From: Arthrobacter livingstonensis
GTDB lineage: Bacteria > Actinomycetota > Actinomycetes > Actinomycetales > Micrococcaceae
Direction of reading: 5' to 3'
DNA length: 64,000 bases
NCBI RefSeq assembly: GCF_003219815.1
Contig: NZ_QJVD01000020.1
Coordinates: 32,478 to 96,477 of the forward strand
In this document: piece by piece, positions 1 through 8,107 of the stretch
Layout of the letters: each line of letters starts with the position of its first letter
How positions within the stretch are numbered: the first letter of the stretch is position 1
Program-made: the position numbers and the translations under genes
The notes under the pieces: model-generated
What the model saw: only the letters and a program-made list of their open reading frames with translations
Database searches by the model: none
What the model was told of the DNA's origin: nothing

Positions 1-984
1 GTGACCGCCATGCTCGCGGCCAGGGTGGACATTGCCGGAGTTAACGCCATGACCATGGATTTTGGCGGAAGCAAGCCGGCCGGGACCACGATGCTGGCGG
101 CGTCCATTGACGCAGCGAACGCCACACATGACCAGCTGGCCAAGCTCTACAAGGCACAGGGGCAGACCCTTGGCTCCGATACTCTTTGGCGGAAGATTGG
201 CCTGACGCCCATGGTGGGCCAAAACGATGTGGCAGGGGAAATCTTTACGCTCCAGGACGCCAACGGTTTGCACTCCTTCGCCGTCTCCAAGGGTGTTGGC
301 CGGATCTCCATGTGGTCCCTGAACCGGGATGCCACCTGTGGACCGAATTACCCCGATGTGGCCCGGGTCTCCGATGCCTGCAGCGGCGTGGACCAAGGGG
401 ACCAGCTGTTTTCCCAGGTACTTGGACAGGGGCTGACGACGCCGCTGGCAGCGGCCACCACGGCGGCACCGCAAGCAACAGCGCGCTCTACGCAGGTCGC
501 GGACAATCCTGCCACCAGCCCCTACCCGATCTGGAGCGACTTGGCCGTCTACGTGGCGGGGGACCAGATCGTGTGGCACGGGAACGTGTACCTGGCTAAA
601 TGGTGGACCCAGGGCGATGTTCCGGATAACCCCGTCGCAACCGATGGGACCACACCGTGGCAGCTGGTGGGCCCGGTGCTGCCCGGGGACAAGCCTGCGC
701 CGGTGGTCACCGTCCCCGCCGGCACCTATCCTGTGTGGGCACAGGCCACGGTGTACCTGCAAGGGGACCGGGTGATGTTTGACGGCCGCGTCTTTGAGGC
801 CAAATGGTGGACCCGCGACGACAGCCCCGCGGCCGCCCTCCAAGGGGACCCGGCGTCGGCCTGGACCATGCTCACCAACGCCCAGGTCCAGCAGTTGCTC
901 TCCGGCAAGCCGGTGCCATCAGCGAAGCCGGCCGCCTCAGCCACGGCCACACCGCCCCGCACGGCCACACCGGCGGCAAAGTAG
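1..984 (+). CDS. Chitinase (GH18) C-terminal part with two chitin-binding modules, cut by window edge
   Basis: This is the 3' part of a gene that begins before the window; the first codon here is simply in frame. Residues 1 to about 145 match the end of a family 18 glycosyl hydrolase barrel: an NAMTMDFG strand, then IGLTPMVGQND, then a SMWSLNRDATCG strand that closes the barrel. A Thr/Ala-rich linker follows. Two copies of a carbohydrate-binding module of the CBM5/12 type come next, at about 174-224 and 243-295, each with the aromatic pattern YPxW ... AKWWT ... W. Such enzymes are secreted and hydrolyse chitin; the paired modules would hold the enzyme on crystalline chitin. The tail is Pro/Ala/Thr-rich. 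The catalytic DxxDxDxE motif and the signal peptide lie outside the window, so activity cannot be judged. Confidence 0.85.
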   Translation: MTAMLAARVDIAGVNAMTMDFGGSKPAGTTMLAASIDAANATHDQLAKLYKAQGQTLGSDTLWRKIGLTPMVGQNDVAGEIFTLQDANGLHSFAVSKGVGRISMWSLNRDATCGPNYPDVARVSDACSGVDQGDQLFSQVLGQGLTTPLAAATTAAPQATARSTQVADNPATSPYPIWSDLAVYVAGDQIVWHGNVYLAKWWTQGDVPDNPVATDGTTPWQLVGPVLPGDKPAPVVTVPAGTYPVWAQATVYLQGDRVMFDGRVFEAKWWTRDDSPAAALQGDPASAWTMLTNAQVQQLLSGKPVPSAKPAASATATPPRTATPAAK

Positions 985-1000
985 TCCCGGGACATGACTC

Positions 1001-1022
1001 AGGCCCCCTCGCGAGGGGGCCT
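1001..1022. terminator. Perfect hairpin between convergent genes
   Basis: A perfect 10-base inverted repeat (AGGCCCCCTC and its complement) with a 2-base centre sits 16 bases after the chitinase stop. It lies between two convergent genes, so it can end transcription from either side. There is no clear T-run, as is common in high-GC actinobacteria. Confidence 0.75.
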
Positions 1023-1080
1023 GATGACATCCTGGCGCGAGAACCGCCGCAGGGTGCCATGCATTTTTGCGGCCTGTCCG

Positions 1081-1581
1081 TTACGGGTGCTCGTTCAGCC
1101 ATTCCTGGGCGAGGGTTGCCTGCAGGTTCAGGGCCTTGCCGATGACAGGCTCGGCGGCGGAGGCGATCTTCGCGCCCAGGAACGGGATGGCCGACTTCAC
1201 CTCTCCGCTGAGCTCCACGAGCGTCGACTCGCCGGAAGCGGTAAGTTTCTGCACGGCCGCGACGTCCAGCGGGGCGCCGGCGACGGTGAGCTTGATGGCG
1301 TTGCTGCGGGAGCCGTCGGCCGCCGGGGCGCTCCACTGCTCCACCTGGGTGACGGTCAGCGTGGCGCCAACCACTTTCCGGGCGATCTCGGGCATGCGCG
1401 TGGTGGGCAGCGTGCGCACGGTCTTGGTGGTGAACGCGCCGGTCGTGGGGCCGCTGATTTCAAACGACTTCAGCTCCCCGCCCACCGTGAAGCTCACGTG
1501 CTTGACGAACTCCTCGTCGGCAAAAACATCCGTGACACGCTGTGCGGTGGCTGACAAAGTGGTTGAGGCGGTGAGCGCCAT
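1081..1581 (-). CDS. DUF2505 family protein
   Basis: A 166-residue protein of the DUF2505 family, a START/SRPBCC-like fold found in actinobacteria whose ligand is unknown. It opens with the typical MALTASTTLSATAQRVTDVF segment, continues with a V(E/K)QWSAP-like strand, and ends in an amphipathic helix (EPVIGKALNLQATLAQEWL) that would close the hydrophobic cavity. There is no signal peptide or membrane segment, so it should be cytosolic. A GGAGG stands 4 bases before the ATG. It is divergent from mfd, which begins about 170 bases away, so the two may share a regulatory region. The function is inferred from fold family only. Confidence 0.75.
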   Translation of the reverse strand: MALTASTTLSATAQRVTDVFADEEFVKHVSFTVGGELKSFEISGPTTGAFTTKTVRTLPTTRMPEIARKVVGATLTVTQVEQWSAPAADGSRSNAIKLTVAGAPLDVAAVQKLTASGESTLVELSGEVKSAIPFLGAKIASAAEPVIGKALNLQATLAQEWLNEHP

Positions 1582-1751
1582 GGTTCCTCCGAGGGGATGG
1601 GGTTGGGGCAGCCCTCAGGATACCTTGGCGGCGCCCTGCGGGAGTAAGCTGGAGACGTCCCCGGCGTTCACTTGTGAATTCCGGGCTTTCGTGTTGCTCC
1701 CGTGTTGCTGCCCCACCCGTTCCTGCACCGTTCCAAGGAGAAAATCCGCCC

Positions 1752-4700
1752 ATGAGTCTTAATGGTCTGCGCACCGCCCTGGCCCAGGATCCGCTGTTTG
1801 CCCGGGTGCGCGCGTACGCGGCCGCGGACCATGCACAGCGCAGCTCCGACCTCCAGTTCAGCGCGCCCTCGGGCCTGCGCCCGGTCCTCCTGGCCGAGGT
1901 GGCGGACGGACTGGCCGCAGCCAAGGCACTTGGCGACGGGCCCGGCGTCGTGCTGGCCGTCACCGCCACGGGCCGTGAGGCCGAGGACACCGTGGCCGCG
2001 CTGCGCTCCTTCCTGCCGGAGGGCGCCGTGGCCGAGTTCCCCAGCTGGGAGACCCTGCCGCACGAGCGCCTGTCCCCGCGCTCGGACACCGTGGGCCGGC
2101 GCCTGGCCGTACTGCGCCGCCTGGCCCACCCCGAGTACGACGCCGGGGACCACCTTCGCGTTGTCGTCGCACCCATCCGGGCGGTGGTGCAGCCGATTGT
2201 GGCCGGCCTGGGCGAGCTGGTGCCGGTGCGCCTGGAGGTGGGGGACGAGGTGCCGTTCACCGACCTCGTCAAGCGACTGGCCGACGCCGCCTACGCCCGC
2301 GTTGACATGGTGACGCACCGCGGCGAATTTGCCGTCCGCGGCGGCATCCTGGACGTGTTCCCGCCCACCGAAAACCATCCCCTGCGGATCGAGTTCTTTG
2401 GCGACGAGGTGGAGGCCATGCGTTGGTTCTCCGTGGCCGACCAGCGCTCGTTGACTTCGGTGAAGGGCGAGATCACCCAGCCCACCGGGCTGTATGCGCC
2501 GCCGTGCCGGGAAATTCTCATCACGCCCACCGTCATGGGCCGTGCCGCCAAGCTCAAGGATACGATGCCGGCCGCGGCCGGGATGCTGGAAAAAATTGCC
2601 GGCGGCATTGCCGTGGAAGGCATGGAGTCCCTGGCGCCGGCGCTGGTGGACGGCATGGTGGCCCTGACCTCGCTGTTCCCCGCCGGCTCCGTGGCCGTGG
2701 TGCTCGAACCGGAGAAGGTCCGCGCCCGCGCCCACGACCTGGAATCCACCAACGAGGAATTTCTGGAGGCCGCCTGGTCCACCGCGTCCGACGGCGGCAC
2801 AGCACCCCTGGATTTGGCCTCACAGAACGCTGTCCCGGGCGGAATCGACCTCGCCGCCGCTTCGTTCAAGTCGCTGACCGAAACCCGGGAAGCCGCGCTG
2901 GCCCACGGCGTGAGCTGGTGGTCCATCAGCTCCCTGGCCCAGGACGAGGAACTGCTGCCGGACATTGACGTTGTCAACCTCCAGGCCCGGGAACCGCGCG
3001 GCTACCGCGGCGACGTGGCGGAAATGATGGAGTTCATTGGCTCGCGGGTGAAGGACCAGTGGCGCGTGGTGGTGGCCACCGAGGGTCCCGGACCCGCCCA
3101 GCGCCTGGCCGAGCTGTTCCACGAAGCCAACATCCCGGCGTCGCGCGTGGCATCCCTGGACAAGGAACCCGTGCCGGGGATCATCGAGGTGACCACGGCG
3201 GATGTGGGCCGCGGCTTTGTGTTTGACTCCCTGAAGCTGGGGCTGCTGACGGAGGCGGACCTGCTCGGGCGCGCGTCCGCCGTCTCGACCCGGGACATGC
3301 GGAAGTTGCCCTCCAAGCGGCGGAACGCCGTCGACCCCCTCCAGCTGCACGCCGGCGACTACGTGGTGCACGAACAGCACGGCGTGGGCAGGTTTGTGGA
3401 GCTGATCCAGCGGAAGGTGGCGGGGGCCGGTGCCGGCGGTGCCGTGGGGCTGCGCGAATACCTGGTGCTCGAATACGCGCCGTCCAAGCGCGGCGCGCCC
3501 GGCGACAAGCTGTTTGTGCCCACCGACCAGCTGGACCAGGTGACGGCGTATGTGGGCGGGGACGCGCCGGCGCTGTCCAAGATGGGCGGCTCGGACTGGG
3601 CGGCGACCAAGGGCAGGGCGCGCAAGGCGGTCAAGGAGATTGCCGGCGAGCTCATCCGGCTGTATTCCGCGCGCATGGCAAGCCGCGGTCACGCCTTTGG
3701 CCCGGACACCCCGTGGCAGGCCGAACTGGAAGAGGCGTTCCCGTACGTGGAGACCCCGGACCAGCTGGTGGCCATCAACGAGGTCAAGGCGGACATGGAA
3801 AAGGAAGTGCCCATGGACCGGCTGATCTCCGGCGACGTGGGCTACGGCAAGACCGAAATTGCGGTGCGGGCCGCGTTCAAGGCCGTGCAGGACGGCAAGC
3901 AGGTGGCGGTCCTGGTGCCCACCACGCTGCTGGCGCAGCAGCACTACGAGACGTTCAATGAACGCTTCTCCGGGTTTCCGATCCGCGTCCAGCCGCTGTC
4001 CCGCTTCCAGACCGGCAAGGAGGCGAAGGAGATCGTCGAGGGCGTGCGCACGGGGTCCGTGGACGTCGTCATCGGCACGCACCGGCTGCTCTCCAAGGAC
4101 TTTGCGTTCAAGGACCTGGGCCTGGTGATTGTCGACGAGGAACAGCGCTTTGGCGTGGAGCACAAGGAGGCGCTGAAGAAGATGCGCACCAACGTCGACG
4201 TGCTGGCCATGAGTGCCACGCCCATCCCGCGCACGCTGGAGATGTCCATGACGGGCATCCGCGAAACCTCCACCCTGGCCACCCCGCCCGAGGAGCGCCA
4301 CCCCGTCCTGACCTACGTGGGCGGGTATACCGACAAGCAGGTGGCCGCCGCCATCCGCCGGGAGCTGATGCGCGAGGGCCAGGTGTTTTATGTGCACAAC
4401 CGGGTTAAATCCATTGACCGGACGGCCGCGCACATCCAGCAGTTGGTGCCGGATGCCCGCGTGGCCGTTGCCCACGGGCAGATGAGCGAGTCCCGGCTGG
4501 AACAGATCATTGTGGACTTCTGGGAAAAGCGCTTTGACGTGCTGGTGTGCACCACCATCATCGAGACCGGGCTGGACATCTCCAACGCCAACACTTTGAT
4601 CGTGGAGCAGGCCAACAATTACGGCCTGTCCCAGCTTCACCAGCTGCGCGGGCGGGTGGGCCGCGGCCGCGAACGGGCCTACGCGTACTTCCTGTACCCG

Positions 4701-5402
4701 GCGGACAAGCCGCTGGGCGAGGTGGCGCTGGAACGGCTCAAGGCCGTGGCCGCCCACAACGAGCTCGGCGCCGGCATGGCACTGGCCATGAAGGACCTGG
4801 AGATCCGCGGTGCCGGCAACCTGCTGGGCGGCGAGCAGTCCGGCCACATTCAGGGCGTGGGCTTCGACCTGTACATCCGCCTGGTGGGTGAGGCCGTGGC
4901 CGAATACCGTGGCGACGGCGAGGAGCGCGCCGCCGAGATGAAGATTGAGCTGCCCGTCAACGCGCACCTGCCGCACGACTACGTGCCGGGGGAGCGGCTG
5001 CGCCTGGAGGCCTACCGGAAGCTGGCCGCCGCCGTGACGCTGGCGGAGATCGAGGACGTCGTGGCCGAGCTGGTGGACCGCTACGGCGAGCTGCCGCCGG
5101 CCGCCGCGAACCTCATTGCCGTGGCGCGGTTCAAGGTCCAGGCCCGCGCCGCCGGGCTGTCCGACGTCGCGCTGCAGGGCAACTTCATCAAGTTCGCCCC
5201 GGCGGACCTGCCCGAGTCCAAGGTCATGCGCCTGAACCGCATGTACCCGGGCGCCATGGTGAAGCCTGCCCTTTCTGCCGTCCTGATCCCCAAACCGAAG
5301 ACGGCGCGGATCGGCGGCCGCGACCTGGCCGACGCCGAGGTGCTCACGTGGGCCGCGGGCGTGCTGGAGGCGCTCTTCGAGCCGGCTCCTGCGTCGGCGT
5401 AG
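1752..5402 (+). CDS. mfd: Transcription-repair coupling factor Mfd
   Basis: Mfd is the ATP-driven translocase that removes RNA polymerase stalled at DNA damage and recruits UvrA. The 1216-residue length is normal. Visible in order are an N-terminal UvrB-homology region (SWETLPHERLSPRSDTVGRR, then RGGILDVFPPT), the polymerase-interacting domain beginning at GDYVVHEQHGVGRF, then the superfamily 2 translocase with Walker A GDVGYGKTE (about residue 694) and the DEEQ box (about 795), motif III MSATPIPRTL, and motif VI QLRGRVGRG. The TRCF C-terminal domain follows with LPHDYVPGERLRLEAYRKLA. The reading frame extends upstream to 1674, but ATG 1752 is chosen because AAGGAG lies at 1735-1740 and the protein then starts where family members do. 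It is a housekeeping gene. Confidence 0.97.
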   Translation: MSLNGLRTALAQDPLFARVRAYAAADHAQRSSDLQFSAPSGLRPVLLAEVADGLAAAKALGDGPGVVLAVTATGREAEDTVAALRSFLPEGAVAEFPSWETLPHERLSPRSDTVGRRLAVLRRLAHPEYDAGDHLRVVVAPIRAVVQPIVAGLGELVPVRLEVGDEVPFTDLVKRLADAAYARVDMVTHRGEFAVRGGILDVFPPTENHPLRIEFFGDEVEAMRWFSVADQRSLTSVKGEITQPTGLYAPPCREILITPTVMGRAAKLKDTMPAAAGMLEKIAGGIAVEGMESLAPALVDGMVALTSLFPAGSVAVVLEPEKVRARAHDLESTNEEFLEAAWSTASDGGTAPLDLASQNAVPGGIDLAAASFKSLTETREAALAHGVSWWSISSLAQDEELLPDIDVVNLQAREPRGYRGDVAEMMEFIGSRVKDQWRVVVATEGPGPAQRLAELFHEANIPASRVASLDKEPVPGIIEVTTADVGRGFVFDSLKLGLLTEADLLGRASAVSTRDMRKLPSKRRNAVDPLQLHAGDYVVHEQHGVGRFVELIQRKVAGAGAGGAVGLREYLVLEYAPSKRGAPGDKLFVPTDQLDQVTAYVGGDAPALSKMGGSDWAATKGRARKAVKEIAGELIRLYSARMASRGHAFGPDTPWQAELEEAFPYVETPDQLVAINEVKADMEKEVPMDRLISGDVGYGKTEIAVRAAFKAVQDGKQVAVLVPTTLLAQQHYETFNERFSGFPIRVQPLSRFQTGKEAKEIVEGVRTGSVDVVIGTHRLLSKDFAFKDLGLVIVDEEQRFGVEHKEALKKMRTNVDVLAMSATPIPRTLEMSMTGIRETSTLATPPEERHPVLTYVGGYTDKQVAAAIRRELMREGQVFYVHNRVKSIDRTAAHIQQLVPDARVAVAHGQMSESRLEQIIVDFWEKRFDVLVCTTIIETGLDISNANTLIVEQANNYGLSQLHQLRGRVGRGRERAYAYFLYPADKPLGEVALERLKAVAAHNELGAGMALAMKDLEIRGAGNLLGGEQSGHIQGVGFDLYIRLVGEAVAEYRGDGEERAAEMKIELPVNAHLPHDYVPGERLRLEAYRKLAAAVTLAEIEDVVAELVDRYGELPPAAANLIAVARFKVQARAAGLSDVALQGNFIKFAPADLPESKVMRLNRMYPGAMVKPALSAVLIPKPKTARIGGRDLADAEVLTWAAGVLEALFEPAPASA

Positions 5403-5422
5403 CTGTAGCGGCTAGGCGCCGA

Positions 5423-5484
5423 CGGCGTGCCAGGCTGGCGGGGGCGTATGAAATTTCACCCGCCGTCGTCAGCATGGCACGCCG
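5423..5484. terminator. Nested hairpin after mfd
   Basis: Outer arms CGGCGTGCCA (5423-5432) and TGGCACGCCG (5475-5484) are perfectly complementary over 10 bases. Inside is a second stem GGCGGG (5437-5442) with CCCGCC (5459-5464), and at its tip the palindrome GAAATTTC. It starts about 20 bases after the mfd stop and is the likely transcription terminator. Confidence 0.6.
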
Positions 5485-5624
5485 CCGGCGGGCTATCGCC
5501 GGGCCCGGCCCATTTCGGCAGCCCGCGCACGCGTGGCATGCAACGGTGCGCCACTTCCGACGCTGCGCAGGGTTCCGGAATGACAGGCGCAAGTTGAAAA
5601 TTCCGGCAGGGGACGGCTGGAGGG

Positions 5625-5767
5625 ATTGAAAAGACAGCACCTGCGGGTGTTGGGCGCATCTGTGGATTGAAAAGACAGTACCTGCGGGTCACAGGCCCCA
5701 TGACCCGCATGTGCTGTCTTTTCAATGGGCAGCCGGGGGCAGCACCCGCATGTGCTGTCTTTTGAAC
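5625..5767. repeat. Four copies of a 24-base repeat, two in each orientation
   Basis: Copies on the + strand lie at 5625-5648 and 5666-5689 and begin ATTGAAAAGACAG, ending CTGCGGGT. Copies on the - strand lie at 5703-5726 and 5744-5767. Same-orientation copies are exactly 41 bases apart in both pairs. The copies differ at only a few positions. The inner pair (second and third) can fold into a 24-base stem with a 13-base loop. This resembles REP/BIME-type intergenic repeats; no associated transposase is in the window. Confidence 0.8.
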
Positions 5768-6053
5768 GGTTCGAACGGCCCCTGCGGCGAGGCGCTGGCC
5801 ATGCCCTTGGGCGTTTGGACCCGTCCCGGGCACGGTGGCAGCCCCCGGAGCCGGAAAACAGCCCATGATCCGCACTTGCCCATCCGCATTGCCCGGCTCC
5901 GGCGCCCGGGAGGACAGCTGTGGGCGCCGGTGCTGCGACCGGTGCCCCGGTGCTGCGCCCGCTTCGAGGCGACGACGGCTCAGCGCGCCGGTGGATGTCA
6001 TGGTCTCGAACCGCAACGAGCGAAATGATATTACTCACGGGTAACATAGGGAC

Positions 6054-6602
6054 ATGCACCTGCTGATTCGAACCCTCTTCCACCTGTTTCTCTCGGGGCG
6101 CCGCGGCCGGCTCTCCATGTGGGACGTCTCCTCCTGGCACACACGTGCCTGGCCCACCGACATCGACGTGGCCCTGCACATCAACAACGGCATGTATTTT
6201 TCGCTCATGGACCTGGGCCGCTTCGACCTGATGAAGCGCAGCGGCATCTGGGCGCGCATGCAGGAACTGAAGTGGAACCCGGTGGTCAGCGCCGAGACCA
6301 TAGCGTTTAGGAAGTCCGTGAAGCTGTGGCAGCGCTTCACCATTGAGTCCCGGATCATCGGATTGGACGCGAAAGCCATCTACTTTGAACAGCGAATGGT
6401 GGCCGACGGTGAAATCCATGCCCGGGCGTACATTGCCACGCGCCTGCTCTCAGCCGACGGACCTGTCAGCATCGAACGCATCATCGAGGAGTTCGGGGCA
6501 CCGCCGGCGGATCTGGTGCTCCCTGACTGGATCCACGCATGGCGTGAAAACAACGGCCTTCCCGGAGCGCGGCGTCCCGCACCGCACCTCTGGGGGAGGT
6601 AA
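6054..6602 (+). CDS. Acyl-CoA thioesterase-like (hotdog fold) protein
   Basis: A 182-residue protein of the THEM6-like/4HBT_2 hotdog family. The segment TDIDVALHINNGMYFSLMDLGRFDLMKRSG is the hallmark helix of these thioesterases, with the Asp and His-x-Asn-Asn residues typical of the active-site region. Later strands (IESRIIGLDAKAIYFEQRMV) fit the beta sheet. The likely role is hydrolysis of acyl-CoA thioesters in the cytosol, but the substrate cannot be told. The N-terminus MHLLIRTLFHLFLSGRRG is hydrophobic and basic, as in THEM6 proteins, and may touch the membrane. It stands alone, between long intergenic regions with hairpins on both sides. Confidence 0.8.
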   Translation: MHLLIRTLFHLFLSGRRGRLSMWDVSSWHTRAWPTDIDVALHINNGMYFSLMDLGRFDLMKRSGIWARMQELKWNPVVSAETIAFRKSVKLWQRFTIESRIIGLDAKAIYFEQRMVADGEIHARAYIATRLLSADGPVSIERIIEEFGAPPADLVLPDWIHAWRENNGLPGARRPAPHLWGR

Positions 6603-6613
6603 CCGGCGTCGTT

Positions 6614-6655
6614 CATGGAAAAGTGGCCCGATCAGCGTCATGCGCTTTTTCCATG
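6614..6655. terminator. Hairpin after the thioesterase gene
   Basis: Arms CATGGAAAA (6614-6622) and TTTTCCATG (6647-6655) are perfectly complementary, with a short inner AGCG/CGCT stem in the loop. It begins 12 bases after the thioesterase stop and is a probable terminator on the + strand. Confidence 0.55.
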
Positions 6656-6741
6656 CGCTGGACTGGATCCGGGTTTGGCACAGCTTGTCCACTGGCGCCA
6701 TACCCGGCGTGGGTCCGGCGCATGGGCGTTAAACGGAAACA

Positions 6742-6803
6742 AGCCCGCAATTGTGGCTGAAAAACACCGCTAAATCGCGGATTTCCAGCCACTATGGCGG
6801 GCT
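6742..6803. terminator. Nested hairpin with TTGTGGCTG/CAGCCACTA ends
   Basis: Arms 6742-6759 and 6786-6803 pair at 16 of 18 positions, with an inner CCGC/GCGG stem in the loop. It lies just downstream of the - strand gene ending at 6816. It shares the TTGTGGCTG and CAGCCACTA arms with the hairpin at 13735-13786. Confidence 0.6.
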
Positions 6804-6815
6804 AGTTCCTTGCGG

Positions 6816-7043
6816 CTACTCTCCGGCGGAGTTGGAGCGGCCGATCCACGTCATCGGGATCGCCAGGGACAGGAACACGCACAGGAAGGCGATGCCGCCC
6901 GGGATGAAGGCGTGCTCGGGGCTTTCCAGGCTCCAGAAGGACATGGCAAAAATGCCGCCCAGGAACAGGCCAAAGAAAATCACAAACAAGATGATGGACT
7001 GCACCAGATTGTTCTCGGAACGGAACTTGGCATTGCTGGACAC
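6816..7043 (-). CDS. Small two-helix membrane protein of unknown function
   Basis: A 75-residue protein with two clear membrane helices, at about residues 13-35 (SIILFVIFFGLFLGGIFAMSFW region) and 47-66 (AFLCVFLSLAIPMTWIG region), separated by a short Glu/Pro-containing turn. The reading frame can be extended to a TTG at 7061, but GTG 7043 is preferred because GGAGG lies just upstream (7048-7052), although the spacing is short. No family was recognised. It lies downstream of deoC on the same strand with about 80 bases between, so it could be a separate unit or the end of the deoC transcript. Confidence 0.65.
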   Translation of the reverse strand: MSSNAKFRSENNLVQSIILFVIFFGLFLGGIFAMSFWSLESPEHAFIPGGIAFLCVFLSLAIPMTWIGRSNSAGE

Positions 7044-7125
7044 GGGTCCTCCTAACCCCAAACGGGGATCTGGGTGGCTGCACCGGTGCTCCGGCGCTCT
7101 GATCTACCCACGATCTTAGTACGTT

Positions 7126-7833
7126 TTAGTATGCTTCCGTGCCTGCGGCGCCGGTGACAATGGCAATGCCGGAGCTGGTGCCGATGCGGGTGGCCCCGGC
7201 GGCGATCATCTCCCGGGCCTTTTCCAAGGTGCGGACACCGCCGGAGGCCTTCACGCCAATGTCGGGGCCCACCGTCTGGCGCATCAGGGCAACGTCGGCC
7301 GCCGTGGCACCGCCGCCGTTGAAGCCGGTGGAGGTCTTGACGTAGTCGGCACCGGCCTCCACGGCCGCCTGGCAGGCCAGGACCTTTTCAGCGTCGCTGA
7401 GCAGGGACGTTTCAATGATGACCTTCAGGAGGGAGTCCTCGCCGTGAACCACCTCGGCGACGGCGGAGATGTCCGAAACCAGCGCATCCTTGTCCAGGGC
7501 GCGGGCGGCGGCGATGTTGATCACCATGTCCACCTCGTCGGCACCGTCCATCGTGGCGCCGCGGGCCTCAAAGACCTTGACGTCGGTGTTGTTGGCGCCG
7601 AGCGGGAAGCCGATGACGGCGCAGGTCAGCACGCCGGTGCCCAGCAGCGCCCGGTTGGCGGTCTTCACCCACACGGGATTTACGCAGACGGACTTGAAGT
7701 GATGTTCGGCAGCCTCCTTGCACAGGCGCAGGACGTCGGCCTCGGAGGCTTCGGGCTTGAGAAGCGTGTGGTCGATGTAGCCGGCAAGCCCGGAGTCGGC
7801 ATCCTGGGGTGTGGATGTGGCGTTCGGCGTCAT
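7126..7833 (-). CDS. deoC: Deoxyribose-phosphate aldolase
   Basis: DeoC cleaves 2-deoxyribose 5-phosphate to glyceraldehyde 3-phosphate and acetaldehyde in deoxynucleoside catabolism. The 235-residue TIM barrel shows [11 protein letters not shown] at the start, the Schiff-base lysine in [11 protein letters not shown], the proton-relay lysine in [10 protein letters not shown], and the phosphate-binding GTSSG near the C-terminus. ATG 7833 is chosen over upstream codons because AGGAAGG (7842-7848) is correctly spaced. It may act with the purine nucleoside phosphorylase encoded at 21538-22359, since both serve nucleoside salvage, and its acetaldehyde product is a substrate for the aldehyde dehydrogenase at 41511-43034; these links are inference. 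Confidence 0.95.
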   Translation of the reverse strand: MTPNATSTPQDADSGLAGYIDHTLLKPEASEADVLRLCKEAAEHHFKSVCVNPVWVKTANRALLGTGVLTCAVIGFPLGANNTDVKVFEARGATMDGADEVDMVINIAAARALDKDALVSDISAVAEVVHGEDSLLKVIIETSLLSDAEKVLACQAAVEAGADYVKTSTGFNGGGATAADVALMRQTVGPDIGVKASGGVRTLEKAREMIAAGATRIGTSSGIAIVTGAAGTEAY

Positions 7834-7886
7834 TGGAGTGGCCTTCCTGTGTGGTTCCAGTGTGGAGCGTGCGTTAGCTAATGGTG

Positions 7887-8044
7887 TCACAAGCGCCAGG
7901 GGAACATCAGCATGCCCGCCAGTGCGAGGCAGGCCACCCAGACGGTGGCTGCGGCAACCAGGACCAGGCGCTTGAGCCCCACGGCCAGGAGCGACTTCAC
8001 ATGCGCGCCCGTTCCCAGCGCGAAGGTGGCCGTGGCCGGGCCAT
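7887..8044 (-). pseudogene. 3' remnant of a YeiH-like (UPF0324) putative sulfate exporter
   Basis: Reading the - strand in one frame down to the TGA at 7887-7889 gives about 50 residues without a start codon. They read [19 protein letters not shown]..., then a single hydrophobic helix with [13 protein letters not shown], then PWRL. This resembles the last helix of YeiH family proteins, where a GLGT.V..L...G motif precedes the final membrane helix. The upstream part of such a gene is absent: the frame runs into the end of hemD. It looks like the tail of a deleted gene. The family assignment comes from pattern memory and is tentative. Confidence 0.45.
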
Positions 8045-8107
8045 GTGGAAGGGGCCCCGGGTGCTGGCCGGGCCCGCGGGCGAGCCCGTCACACTCGCCG
8101 GGACGGG

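Larger units (their letters stand above)
5403..6053. other. Long intergenic region without a gene
   Basis: About 650 bases between mfd and the thioesterase gene contain no convincing coding sequence. They hold the nested hairpin at 5423-5484, the four-copy 24-base repeat at 5625-5767 and about 280 bases of GC-rich sequence with no further recognisable element. The last 30 bases before the thioesterase start are AT-richer and probably hold its promoter, but no clear -35/-10 pair was found. Confidence 0.6.

Noticed and set aside
2820-4976. 718-residue open frame antisense to mfd
   Set aside because: It is the mirror of mfd in a GC-rich genome; the protein is His/Gly/Arg-rich without any recognisable domain and has no ribosome-binding site.
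5625-5767. Possible small CRISPR array
   Set aside because: Repeats occur in both orientations, there are only four, spacers are about 17 bases within each pair, and no cas gene is present.
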